A stretch of 64,000 bases of DNA, taken from positions 1 through 64,000 of the forward strand of contig JAWKLL010000020.1 of NCBI GenBank assembly GCA_041392765.1, given 5' to 3'. Made by a program: the position numbers and the translations under genes. This document shows, piece after piece, positions 28,445-37,744 of this stretch. The notes under the pieces are model-generated. The model worked only from the letters and a program-made list of their open reading frames with translations, searched no databases and was not told the origin of the DNA. Every line of letters begins with the position of its first letter. Positions within the stretch are counted from its first letter, which is position 1. Origin of the DNA: Lewinella sp041392765. GTDB taxonomy: Bacteria > Bacteroidota > Bacteroidia > Chitinophagales > Saprospiraceae.

Positions 28445-28449
28445 CTACC

Positions 28450-29958
28450 ATGAAATACCCCATCGGCATACAGAACTTTCGCGAAATCCGCACAGGCGGG
28501 TATGTGTATGTGGACAAGACACCGCATATTCACCGCGTGCTGGACAGTGGTAAGTATTTTTTCCTCTCGCGCCCACGTCGGTTTGGAAAGTCGCTGCTGT
28601 TGTCAACGATGAACGAACTGTACTGCGGTGCTAAGGAGCTATTCGAGGGGCTTTGGATATATGACCAATGGAATTGGGAGGCGAATATACGACCCGTGAT
28701 TTGGTTGAAGTTCGCCAGTCAAGGTATTAAAAGCATGGGGCTAGTACCGGGCATTCACAATATGCTAGACTCGGAAGCGGCTCGGCTTGGGGTAGTATTA
28801 GAAGCTACCGATTACAGCCAAAAGTTCAAGCAACTGCTCGAATACGTAAGTCAAAAGCATGGCCAAAAGGTCGTACTATTGATCGACGAATACGACAAAC
28901 CCATTATCGATTTCTTAGAAGATATTCCGCAAGCCGAAGCCAACCGTGATGTACTTAAGAACTTCTACTCCATCCTCAAAGACAGCGATGCGCTATTAGA
29001 AAAAACCTTCATCACAGGAGTGTCTGCTTTCAGTAAGGTGAGTATTTTTTCAGATTTGAATAACTTAAAAGACTTGACATTACACCCACTTGCCTTCACG
29101 TTGACTGGTATCACGCAAAACGAGTTAGAGGAGAATTTCACAGAGCCGCTCGCTTCGCATAATAAGGCAATTGTCAAAGAATGGTACAACGGCTACTCCT
29201 GGGGCGGAGACAAAGTCTATAATCCCTTCTCGCTGCTCAACTTTATGGATAGTGGGCAGTATAGGAATTTTTGGCATCAGACTGGCACACCCACTTTTCT
29301 CATAAAGGAGATGCAACGCAAAGGCTTTTTCAACGTGACTGATACGGAAGGAACTTCCAAGGACATGATGAACTTCGATATCGCCAAGCTCAATCCTACT
29401 ACCGTACTGTTCCAAACGGGTTACCTCACCATAAAAGGTTATGATCCCGAGTTTTTGCTTTACAACTTAGGTTATCCAAATAAAGAAGTACGTTTTTCTA
29501 TGGAAGAATTGCTTTTGGATGCCTATTCTTATGATCCTATTGATGGCTCCGTACCCCGCGTGGCCAATATTGTGCGCGCCTTGCGCCGCAAAGACTTAGA
29601 CACCGTCATCACCATTATCAACGCCACTTTCTCAGGCATCCCAGCCGAGCATTGGCAAAAAGAAAATGAGCACTTTTATCACGCGCTCATTCACCTCACA
29701 TTCAGCCTGCTGGGGGTCTATGTCAAATCCGAAGTACATACCGCCAACGGTCGCTGCGATGCATTAGTAGAAACTGCCGACCACATCTATGTCTTTGAGT
29801 TCAAATTAGACAAACCCGCCAGCACCGCGCTCCAGCAGATATATGACAAAGGCTACTTCGCGCCTTACGCCGATTCACCTAAAGAAAAGATAGCCGTAGG
29901 CGTGAACTTCTCCAAAGCCAAAAAAGCGGTGGAGGAGTGGGTGGTAAATGAGGTGTGA
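28450..29958 (+). CDS. AAA-ATPase-like/DUF1703 (PD-(D/E)XK nuclease-like) protein
   Basis: 502 residues, intact. The N-terminal part is an AAA-ATPase-like domain (PF09820 type) with MKYPIGIQNFREIR and VDKTPHIHRVLDSGKYFFLS, Walker A SRPRRFGKSLLLST (about 38-51) and Walker B VVLLIDEYDKPI (about 140-151). The C-terminal DUF1703 domain carries PD-(D/E)XK-like residues in GRCDALVE and FEFKLDKPAS, ending near ALQQIYDKGYFAPYADS. These proteins are abundant and often multi-copy in Bacteroidota. They are suspected to be selfish or defence-related nucleases, but no function is established. No partner genes are adjacent. Confidence 0.88.
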   Translation: MKYPIGIQNFREIRTGGYVYVDKTPHIHRVLDSGKYFFLSRPRRFGKSLLLSTMNELYCGAKELFEGLWIYDQWNWEANIRPVIWLKFASQGIKSMGLVPGIHNMLDSEAARLGVVLEATDYSQKFKQLLEYVSQKHGQKVVLLIDEYDKPIIDFLEDIPQAEANRDVLKNFYSILKDSDALLEKTFITGVSAFSKVSIFSDLNNLKDLTLHPLAFTLTGITQNELEENFTEPLASHNKAIVKEWYNGYSWGGDKVYNPFSLLNFMDSGQYRNFWHQTGTPTFLIKEMQRKGFFNVTDTEGTSKDMMNFDIAKLNPTTVLFQTGYLTIKGYDPEFLLYNLGYPNKEVRFSMEELLLDAYSYDPIDGSVPRVANIVRALRRKDLDTVITIINATFSGIPAEHWQKENEHFYHALIHLTFSLLGVYVKSEVHTANGRCDALVETADHIYVFEFKLDKPASTALQQIYDKGYFAPYADSPKEKIAVGVNFSKAKKAVEEWVVNEV

Positions 29959-30043
29959 GAGGCATTTTTACTTGGACTTTGTTTTTTATGACAGCAATCA
30001 ACTGTTCAATTTTTTTCCGTCCTTTGAAGAAATCTTACCAACT

Positions 30044-30730
30044 ATGAACCGAACCATCTGGCTTTGGGGTATATCTTTTGCTGAGTATTATTTATCTGTG
30101 GGCAGAGTGGCAGGAGCAGGAGTCGCTACTGATGTTGTCCAAACCATTGTTAATACCTATATTAGCCGTATGGTTTTCAATGCAGACTAGGTTGCGCACG
30201 CCATTCGACCGATGGATGTTGGCAGGCCTGATTTTCTCTACGGGTGGGGATACACTATTGATGTTTGTGGAACATGGCCTCGGCTACCCGTATTCTTTCT
30301 ATTGGGGTTAGGCAGTTTCCTCATTGCACAACTGTCCTATGCGGCGGCATTCCGTCGCTTGGCATCTGGAGCAAAGGGATTACTGAATACCCAACCCTGG
30401 TGGGTCTTACCTTTTGTAGGCTACCTGTTGTGGATGCTTACTACGCTATGGGTGAGTATTCCCGTTGATATGCGCCTACCTGTGGCCGTTTATGCTATTG
30501 CTATCGTATGGATGGCTTTATCGGCGCTCAATCTGAAAGGGTTAGTGCAAAATGCAATTTTTCAAGGGTTGATGGCGGGGGTGCTGTTGTTCGTCCTTTC
30601 CGATTCCTTGATTGCTTGGAACAAATTCCATAGCACTATACCTTATGCCCGGCAATGGATCATGGTGACCTACTTATTGGCACAATGGCTGATTGCTACA
30701 CGTGCGGCGAGCATTTCGGTTGACAAATGA
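30044..30730 (+). CDS. YhhN/TMEM86-family membrane protein (lysoplasmalogenase-like), two frameshifts
   Basis: Start MNRTIWLWG at 30044. After a shift near 30075 the frame reads LLMLSKPLLIPILAVWFSM and LIFSTGGDTLLMFVE. A second shift at about 30308 is a missing G in a G run. The remainder (to 30730) reads LGSFLIAQLSYAAAFRRL and further helices, ending AQWLIATRAASISVDK. Corrected, it is about 229 residues with 7-8 helices and the family motifs KPLLIP and GD. TMEM86 hydrolyses lysoplasmalogens; bacterial YhhN proteins are mostly unproven. A partial family XY end (TGTTCAATTTTTTTCCGTCC) lies at 30003-30022. Confidence 0.78.
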
Positions 30731-30748
30731 ACTTAATGGGAGGATATG

Positions 30749-31459
30749 TTATTTTGAATCTTTTCTAAACCTTTCTCCCCCCCAAGGTCGGATTGTCTCT
30801 GCCTCAAATGTATGGCTTCCTGTTTGCTTTCCAATAAGTTTAATTTTTTCACCAGAATCTAATGTAACCACAGGAGGTATCGACGCATTGGCGTAGGATA
30901 TATCCCATTGTTTATCCTCAAAATCAATTATGATGATGAAGGAGTCAGATAAATGGACTATCTCGCCAGCTAAGTATCCTGATGATGGCATACTCCAAAC
31001 TTTTATTTTCTTTTCTTGCAAACTTTCATACTGCTCTACATGAATGGCAAAAGCATTCTCCAACCTACCTGCACCTCCAGCCAAAAAAAATAGCGTGCCT
31101 AGCACCATACTCATTGCAGTACTATAACTGGCCAACTGTAATAAATCTATTTTATACCCACGTGGCGAATGTCGGAGTGCGTACATAGCCATTAACAGGA
31201 AAAACACAAGCAACCCAAGCCAAAAAAAGGGTAATAAGCCTAAAAATAGCTCTAATGTTGAGTGTTGCAGGTGTTGGATGAGGCTAAAATCAACCTGTTG
31301 AATGGAAAATAAAACAATAGAAAACGCTAAAGCACCTAGTACTAAAGAAAGGATGAAACCCGTCCATAATAGCCCTCTGCTAATGATAAACAGGAAACGG
31401 GGATGGGGCGTGATGCCTTTGCTCTGTATGGTATTTAGTAATCGTTCAGAACGTTTCAT
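30749..31459 (-). CDS. Three-helix membrane protein encoded with an ECF sigma factor (possible anti-sigma)
   Basis: 236 residues. Three hydrophobic helices are visible (about 23-50 FLFIISRGLLWTGFILSLVL; 70-96 LELFLGLLPFFWLGLLVFFL; 110-134). A C-terminal soluble beta-rich domain follows (AGEIVHLSDSFIIIIDFEDK; TLDSGEKIKLIGKQTGSHTF). The start ATG overlaps the stop TGA of the sigma factor gene (31456-31459). Translational coupling to a sigma factor suggests it restrains that factor at the membrane. It lacks a recognisable zinc anti-sigma HxxxCxxC motif, so this is inference only. Confidence 0.7.
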   Translation of the reverse strand: MKRSERLLNTIQSKGITPHPRFLFIISRGLLWTGFILSLVLGALAFSIVLFSIQQVDFSLIQHLQHSTLELFLGLLPFFWLGLLVFFLLMAMYALRHSPRGYKIDLLQLASYSTAMSMVLGTLFFLAGGAGRLENAFAIHVEQYESLQEKKIKVWSMPSSGYLAGEIVHLSDSFIIIIDFEDKQWDISYANASIPPVVTLDSGEKIKLIGKQTGSHTFEAETIRPWGGERFRKDSK

Positions 31460-32045
31460 ATTTGCTTTTTTTGCGTGTTTATCAAATTCGCAAGTGCTTT
31501 TTTTGCCCTATTCAAACGGGTAGCCACCGTGCCTTCCGGAATGTGAAGTACATCAGATATTTCATCATAACTCATTTGCTCAAAATATTTTAGCACTAAG
31601 ACTTCTTTATATTTGAGTGGCAAATGGTTCAGTAGTTCCCTACTTCCCACGGGGAAGAGGTCATCTTCTTCTGATTCAGATGACCAGACATGTTCGTCAG
31701 CTATTTGTAGCCATACGCTTATCAGGTTCTACTACCGTACGGTTTTACCAAATGAAACGGATTTCCGCCAAGCTGATATAGCAACATTGTGCACAATTCG
31801 ATACGCCCAGCCGGAGAATGACATGTCAGGGTTGTAGGCATTCAAATTTTCCAAATTCTTATGAATGCGTCTTGTAGTATATCTTCGGCTTCGACTCTGA
31901 TACAACTACAATACAGTGTATATATCTTAATAATCGATCTTCACTAGCGTTCGTAAAGACAGGAGAAATAATCTACTTCCTGAAGGGACTTCAGCAAAAT
32001 GGTGTAGTCGTCAAGTTCATCGCATAAATGTTTTGCTATGAGCAT
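31456..32045 (-). CDS. ECF-type RNA polymerase sigma factor, frameshifted
   Basis: The intact C-terminal part (31456-31650) is a sigma region 4: LLNHLPLKYKEVLVLKYFEQ and MSYDEISDVLHIPEGTVATR, a helix-turn-helix recognising the -35 element. Upstream, region 2 is present but split: EDILQDAFIRIWKNLNAYNP and SFSGWAYRIVHNVAISAWR, preceded by a start near MLIAKHLCDELDDYT at 32045. At least three shifts are needed. Corrected length of about 195 residues is normal. It is followed by the overlapping membrane-protein gene and preceded by a -7 box at 32060. Confidence 0.78.
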
Positions 32046-32059
32046 ACGTTGCAGTTTGA

Positions 32060-32067
32060 CAAAAGTA
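32060..32067 (-). promoter_or_regulatory. -7 box (TACTTTTG) of the sigma-factor operon
   Basis: TACTTTTG on the minus strand, 15 bases before the inferred start at 32045. A TTTG-like -33 element lies at 32089-32092 with a spacing of 21 bases. Confidence 0.5.
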
Positions 32068-32153
32068 AACTTATTTTTTAAGGTTCTGCAAAATTTCGCC
32101 AACCTTTAGCAAACTTTGCAGAACCCCAAATAACTTATTTTGTGTTTGGTTTC

Positions 32154-32977
32154 TTAGTGTCCACCTCTATTACCATTGCCACCTCCGTTGCCATTACCAT
32201 GCTGGCCACCATCACAGGTCGTACACCATTTCCTTGGCAATTTCCGTTGCCAGAAGTATTCTGCCCGTTGGAAGTGCTACACAAGCCCCCTCCTCGTTCG
32301 GTGGGAGAGGCGATGATGACTTCGTAATCTACTGTAGAAATATACAATGGAGTATAAGTGCTACCAGCGGCTAAAATCTGTTTGGTAAATGCACGCAAGT
32401 GGTTGCGAGATCCGCGTTCCAATGCTGCAAAAACAGCAATAATATCCTGATTGTCAACGGTAGCTGCCAAGTCTTGGAGGTCTTTAATATCCAGGTCTTC
32501 AATAGTGGCACCCACCTGATAAGCATCTGCTAGAGACTGATTCCCTAATGCTACTAACTGGAGATATAAAGCCCCCAGATCAGGGTTGGAAAATACTCCT
32601 TCAGCTAATTCTTCAGCAGGGTCTGCTAAGCCGTATTTGTCTAATAGACACTTGATTGCATCCGTATGGCGCTGTTCAGATTGGGCAATATTGGTGAATA
32701 TCTGAACACCCCAGCGTTCATACAAATTCACATATACATCATGTGCCAATTTCTCTTCTTCTCGCATAAATTGCAAGACATCAGCCTCTACTGTTGATAG
32801 TTCCTCTGTAGGCATAGACAACAAGCAGGAGCAAGAGCCATCGTTAGATGTGTTTACCTATACTACAGGAGTGACTTCCTCGTTGCCAGTTGCTTCAGTT
32901 TCACATTGTAACATAAACATGGTAAGCAATACAATGGCTAACATGCGTACCATTCTTTGGGACAATAAGCGTAACAT
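32154..32977 (-). CDS. DUF2202 ferritin-like lipoprotein with an internal stop and 3' frameshift
   Basis: The ORF 32135-32824 encodes a four-helix ferritin-like DUF2202 domain: VLQFMREEEKLAHDVYVNLY, FTNIAQSEQRHTDAIKCLLD, FAALERGSRNHLRAFTKQI with Glu/His metal-ligand candidates. Upstream in the same frame lies a lipoprotein signal (MLRLLSQRMVRMLAIVLLT, Cys at LQC) starting at 32977. It is separated only by an in-frame TAG at about 32860. Near the 3' end a shift restores CDGGQHGNGNGGGNGNRGGH and a stop at 32154. The likely true product is a secreted lipoprotein of about 270 residues with a Gly/Asn-rich tail. Confidence 0.75.
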
Positions 32978-33195
32978 GGTTCAATATTTTAGTTTGTAAA
33001 TGGCTTTGAATGAGCCTGTCATATCTTGTTACGCAATTGGTGAAAGATTCTTTCATTTTTAGTGGTCAATTGTGAAAAAAACTTTCCTTTTGAACGTTTG
33101 TTTTTGTAAACACCTGTTATTGAGCTTTTATGACTTAAAGTAATTTTGCTTTTACCCTTAAATTTTCTCACTTCGCTTTACCAATACTCGTTTGA

Positions 33196-33280
33196 CTTAG
33201 CAATTTGACGGAAATAGTCTTTAGTTATCAACTTGAAGTTGTCCGATAACTACGGTAAGTTTATTTTTCCCGTCCCTTAA
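33196..33280. repeat. Family XY repeat copy D
   Basis: Starts CTTAGCAATTTGACGGAAAT and ends TTTATTTTTCCCGTCCCTTA. The middle TTGTCCGATAACTACGGTAA matches TTGTCCAGTAACTTTGGTAT in copy B (9109-9252). The flanking 32978-33195 holds no gene. Confidence 0.72.
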
Positions 33281-33298
33281 GACCATCACAACAAGAAA

Positions 33299-33347
33299 CG
33301 CCACTTCGAAAAGGCTAATACCTTCCGAAGCGGCGTTCGCTTTTTAT
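33299..33347. terminator. Strong hairpin, probable bidirectional terminator
   Basis: AACGCCACTTCGAAAAGG pairs with CCTTCCGAAGCGGCGTT (with two mismatches) around a short loop, followed on the plus strand by CGCTTTTTATA. On the minus strand it could end the acyl-CoA dehydrogenase transcript, from which it is now separated by the element at 33374-33532. Confidence 0.6.
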
Positions 33348-33373
33348 ATGACTTGACTACTTGCGTTTATTTA

Positions 33374-33532
33374 AGTAACTACTTAGGTAGTGCGCTTTCG
33401 AGCTAAAAAAGAAGATTTTTCGACTGACAAAGCTCATTTGAGGAGTCATCGTGCTGAGCCGACATGGCGACGAGAATAGCACCGTCAGGTGGAAAAAGAG
33501 CTTGGCGAAATTGGTCTACCTAAGTAGTTACT
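33374..33532. mobile_element. MITE-like element with 17-bp perfect terminal inverted repeats and 5-bp target duplication
   Basis: AGTAACTACTTAGGTAG (33374-33390) is the exact reverse complement of 33516-33532. ATTTA flanks both ends (33369-33373 and 33533-33537). The 125-base interior has no ORF. The right end supplies two bases of the stop codon of the acyl-CoA dehydrogenase gene (33531-33533). Confidence 0.72.
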
Positions 33533-34733
33533 ATTTAAAAACGTTTAAGCCCGTTACCTCCATGCCTGTAATGAGAAGGTGAATGTCATGGGTGCCTTCG
33601 TAAGTGACAACGCTTTCCAAATTCATCATGTGGCGCAATCGGGTACTCGCTGGTGATACCCATGCCCCCATGGATTTGGCGTGCTTCGCGGGCTATTTCA
33701 AGGCCATAGCTACATTATTGCGCTTGGCCATACTGATTTGAGCCGCTGTGGCTTGTCCTTTGTTGGCCAAAGTGCCAAGCCGCCAAGACAACAATTGCGC
33801 CTTGGTAATCTCGGTAATCATTTCAGCTAGCTTCTTCTGCGTCAGTTGGAAACCACCAATGGGGCGGCCAAACTGCTCGCGTTCCAAGCTGTATCGAAGG
33901 GCAGAATCGTAGCAATCTAATGCGCACCAACGGCACCCACGCTATACCATATCGAGCTTTGTTGAGGCACGACAGCGGTATACCCAACCCTTGTACATTG
34001 GGCAACACATTGGCTTTAGGTACGCGCACATCCTCAATGCTAATTCGCCGGTAATGCTGGCGCGCAATGACCATTTGCCATGAATCTTAGGCGCGCTGAA
34101 TCCTTTCATATCTTTTTCCACAATCAGACCACGGATGATGCCTTCTTCGTCCTTGGCCCATACTACGGCAACGTCTGCTACCGGAGAATTGGTAATCCAC
34201 ATCTTGGCACCATTCAGGATGTACGCATCCCCATCGTCCTTGATATTCGTCACCATACCCGAAGGGTTGGAGCCGTGGTCAGGTTCTGTAAGGCCAAAAC
34301 AACCTACGAACTCTCCACTTCCCAACTTTGGCAAGTACTTGCGTCGCTGCTCTTCTGAACCGAATTTGTAAATAGGAAACATCACCAATGACCCCTGTAC
34401 AGAGGCCATAGAACGGATACCCGAGTCGCCTCGTTCCAGTTCTTGCATAATGATGCCATAAGCGATCTCGTCCATGCCGCCACCGCCATACTCAGCTGGC
34501 AAGCTGGGGCCAAACGCGCCAACCTCCGCCAATCCTTTGAACAGGTGGGTGGGGCATTCGTTGCGCTCTGCATACTCCTCAATAATAGGCGATACTTCCT
34601 GTTTTACCCAGTCGCGTACGGCGGCCCGCGCCATGCGGTGGTCGTCGTCTAATAAGTCCTCTACCAAGTAATGGTCGTGAAACTGGAAGCGGTCTTCCCT
34701 CGCTTTTTTCTCAATGATTCCGTTGCTGGTCAT
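33531..34733 (-). CDS. gcdH: Acyl-CoA dehydrogenase, glutaryl-CoA dehydrogenase-like, frameshifted
   Basis: FAD-dependent oxidation of an acyl-CoA; the closest match in motifs is glutaryl-CoA dehydrogenase of lysine/tryptophan catabolism. The intact N-terminal part (from MTSNGIIEKKARED at 34733) has LPAEYGGGGMDEIAYGIIMQ, QELERGDSGIRSMASVQGSL and CFGLTEPDHGSNPSGM. After shifts near 34000 and 33690 come EREQFGRPIGGFQLTQKKLA, GNVAMALEIAREARQIHGG-like text and a tail ending VTYEGTHDIHLLITGMEVTG. Corrected length of about 395 residues. The stop TAG (33531-33533) is partly built by an inserted element. A -7 box lies at 34761. Confidence 0.85.
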
Positions 34734-34760
34734 GGTTAGGTACAGTTTGTTTTCGGGCTG

Positions 34761-34768
34761 CAAAGATA
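34761..34768 (-). promoter_or_regulatory. -7 box (TATCTTTG) of the acyl-CoA dehydrogenase gene
   Basis: TATCTTTG on the minus strand, 28 bases before the ATG at 34733. It lies within the longer reading frame that begins at 34763 and so favours the shorter start. Confidence 0.55.
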
Positions 34769-34918
34769 GGGATAAGCCAATATAAATTGGATAAAAGAAA
34801 GGTAAATTGCAAAAAGAAGATAGTCTTCAATGCTTATTTACGCTTTGGCTAACAAGTCGTTCGTTACTATCACCGACAGTACTAAGTCACTATTGGTATG
34901 CAAAAGTGCAACTTCTAA

Positions 34919-37744
34919 TCAACGTATCAACATAACTTGCCCTTTCAGTACGGTTGTTTTCCCATCGGGGAATAGTGCTTCTACTTGCCAGATATAAACA
35001 CCTGAGTTCATAGGCTGCTCGCGGAAACGGCCATCCCATCCGTGGTCAGGGGCATTGACGGGGAATCTTCCCTCTTCATACAGCAGTTCCCCCCATCGAT
35101 CCCATACCCGAAAGTGTAGCACCTCTATACCCGGTAGGCCGTGCACCAACAATCGGCTGTTCACCGCATCTCCGTTGGGGGTAAACCCAGAAGGAACATA
35201 AACCGGAAAATCCTTCGTTACCCGAAGCTGTATCCATGCCTTGGCCGTACAGCCATTTTCATCCACAACTTCCAAGAAAAGGTCGCGTTGGTTTTCGGGT
35301 TTCACTTCAAGCGGTATGCAATCGGTGCAAGACATCCAAGTGCTGTCGAAGGGTGTCCAGATGTATTGCACAATGTCGTAATCACCTGTAATAGCGGGGA
35401 TGATCCGTATGCTATCGCCAAAAGCAAGGGAGCGGTTGCCGCCAAGGTCAATGGTGATTTCCGCTGGTTCTACCACCTCCACTGGGTTTTGTGGATAAAT
35501 ACAGCCGTTGGCATCCTGGACATATAAGAAGTAATCACCTGCTTCTAACCCAAGGAAAGCCGGGTTGGATTGGTAGTCCGTACCCAAATGGCGGTATCGG
35601 TAGGGTGGGGTGCCTCCTTGCGCCTGCACGCGGATAAGGCCATCTCGGCCACCGTGGCAATTTACATCTGTCACTAAAAGATCCGCTATCAGTACATCGG
35701 GTTGAGTAATGTTGTATTGCTGAAAAACCTGACAACCATAGTCATCCGTCACGGTGAGGCTGTAATCCCCTGCGGGAATACCCGCCAATACGGCACTATC
35801 GCTGCCATTACTCCAAGCGAAAGTATAAGGAGGTTGCCCACCTGAGACTTGGGGCGTGATGTGCCCCGTGGCGGCACTATTGCAAAGAATATCTTCTTGT
35901 TCCGAAGTGACTCGAAGGGTAGACGCTTGCTCAACGGTAGCCGATTGTGTCAAAACACATCCTTGGGCATCCGTCACGGTATAGGCGTAAGCACCTGCGC
36001 CTAAGGACGATAAGGTGTTGTTGCTACTGCCTGTATTCCATAAATATATATATGGCTGGACACCCCCCGACACTGTCAAACCAATGGCACCGGTAGTCTC
36101 TCCGGCGCAAACCACATTGGTAATATCGGCAGTGGCTGCAACTGCGGTAGGTTGCTGGATGGTGATTTCCAAAACATCGGTACAATTATTAGCATCCGTC
36201 ACCGTGAAGCTGTAATTGCCAGCCGACAATCCGTTGAGTGGGGCATTCCAACTATAAGGCATCGTGCCACCAGACAATGACACCTGAACACTGCCATTGC
36301 TAAAACCAAAGCAAGAAGCATCGGTCACTTGCCAGTCGTCAATCGAAACATTCGAGGCTAATGCCACTGTAGCTGAGGTATTGAAGGTACACCCTTGGGC
36401 ATCCGTCACCGTTAGTCCGTAGTTGCCAGCGGTCAGGCCATTGGCTGTTATGCCTGTTTGCCCGTCTTCCCATTCAAAGCTATAAGGCATGGTGCCGCCG
36501 GATGGAAGGGCGGTTGCTTGTCCATTGGGTGGCCCAGTACAGGCTTGTTCAGTGGTTTGGGTAGTAGCCGTAAGGACGGTTGGTTCTTCTAATATAAACG
36601 CACTCGCCATTTCGCAATCGTTGGCATCCGTTACGGTAAGCTCATAGGTTTGTGCTGTAAGGCCAACCAAGGTAAAAGGAGTCGTTTGCCCATTACTCCA
36701 AAGAAAGGTATAGTCGGGGGTGCCACCTGTTACTTCTGCATTGATGGTGCCATTTCCGCCACCGAAGCAGGAAGGATCTATACCAGTTAGTGCTAATGTC
36801 AATGTTGCCGGGCTTTCTACGGTGATACTATTTTCTACTTGGCAGCCATTTTCATCGGTTATCGTAACGCTTGCAATTCCCGCAGGCAGGCCACTTGCCG
36901 TAGGGCTGCTGCTGCCATTGCTCCACGTAAAAGAGTAGGGAGGGGTGCCACCCTCAGGTGATGCCAAAGCACTGCCGTCCGAGAACCCAAAGCAACTGAC
37001 GGAAGTCATGCTGAGGGATACCCCTACCGATTGGGGGGCTGTCAGTTGAAAGTCTAATGAAAAGGTACATTGGTTGGCATCCGTCACCAATACATTGTGC
37101 ATACCCGCCGCTAATCCAGTTGTCTGCTCGTTGCCCAATGCCCCGTCCCACTGGATGACGTAGGGCATGACACCTCCTGTAATAGCAATTTGAGCGGTTC
37201 CGTCCATAGCCCCTTGGCAGAGCGGATTGTTGGTTTGCAGGTTGGTAATATCCAATAGGGGCGGCTGTCCAATTTGAGCAGTACCCGTAGCGGTGCACCC
37301 GTTGTTATCTGTGGCCACCACGGAATAGTCGTCCGCAGGAAGGCCATTGAGGTCTGCGGCTGTTCCTACGACGATGCCGCTACTGTTGCTCCATTCATAA
37401 GTAATCGTTCCCGTGCCACCTTGTGCAGTAATCATGAGTTCGCCTGTGGAAGTGCCAAAACAGGCGGCATCTTGTGCGGTCGCATCTACTTGTAATGCGG
37501 TCGGTTCCAACACATCGATGCTCTCCATCGCCGTGCAATTGTTGGCATCGGTGACTACTACGGTATGTATCCCCGCCGCTGCGGTGAACAAGGTGTCGGT
37601 GGTGCTGCCATTGTCCCAAGCGTATTGGTAGCTGCCTGTGCCACCCGTGGGTGCTACCCATGCCAGCCCAGTTGCTGATCCAAAGCAGTTGACGGAATCT
37701 TGGAACATGGCTAATGTAAGAGCTTCTGGTTCCGTAATGGCCAC
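34919..37744 (-). CDS. SprB-repeat and T9SS sorting-domain part of the adhesin (longest intact frame)
   Basis: 941 residues without a break. Ten SprB repeats of about 75 residues, each beginning with a Cys-containing turn such as SVSCFGFSDGSALASPEGG and closing with TVTDANNC or a variant. The last 90 residues are the T9SS type B sorting domain: VYVPSGFTPNGDAVNSRLLV, FRVWDRWGELLYEEG, GWDGRFREQPMNSGVYIWQV and a terminal KGQVMLIR. No signal peptide or natural start; the upstream 37777-38034 frame encodes another repeat, so this is the C-terminal half of the locus. Confidence 0.85.
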   Translation of the reverse strand: MAITEPEALTLAMFQDSVNCFGSATGLAWVAPTGGTGSYQYAWDNGSTTDTLFTAAAGIHTVVVTDANNCTAMESIDVLEPTALQVDATAQDAACFGTSTGELMITAQGGTGTITYEWSNSSGIVVGTAADLNGLPADDYSVVATDNNGCTATGTAQIGQPPLLDITNLQTNNPLCQGAMDGTAQIAITGGVMPYVIQWDGALGNEQTTGLAAGMHNVLVTDANQCTFSLDFQLTAPQSVGVSLSMTSVSCFGFSDGSALASPEGGTPPYSFTWSNGSSSPTASGLPAGIASVTITDENGCQVENSITVESPATLTLALTGIDPSCFGGGNGTINAEVTGGTPDYTFLWSNGQTTPFTLVGLTAQTYELTVTDANDCEMASAFILEEPTVLTATTQTTEQACTGPPNGQATALPSGGTMPYSFEWEDGQTGITANGLTAGNYGLTVTDAQGCTFNTSATVALASNVSIDDWQVTDASCFGFSNGSVQVSLSGGTMPYSWNAPLNGLSAGNYSFTVTDANNCTDVLEITIQQPTAVAATADITNVVCAGETTGAIGLTVSGGVQPYIYLWNTGSSNNTLSSLGAGAYAYTVTDAQGCVLTQSATVEQASTLRVTSEQEDILCNSAATGHITPQVSGGQPPYTFAWSNGSDSAVLAGIPAGDYSLTVTDDYGCQVFQQYNITQPDVLIADLLVTDVNCHGGRDGLIRVQAQGGTPPYRYRHLGTDYQSNPAFLGLEAGDYFLYVQDANGCIYPQNPVEVVEPAEITIDLGGNRSLAFGDSIRIIPAITGDYDIVQYIWTPFDSTWMSCTDCIPLEVKPENQRDLFLEVVDENGCTAKAWIQLRVTKDFPVYVPSGFTPNGDAVNSRLLVHGLPGIEVLHFRVWDRWGELLYEEGRFPVNAPDHGWDGRFREQPMNSGVYIWQVEALFPDGKTTVLKGQVMLIR

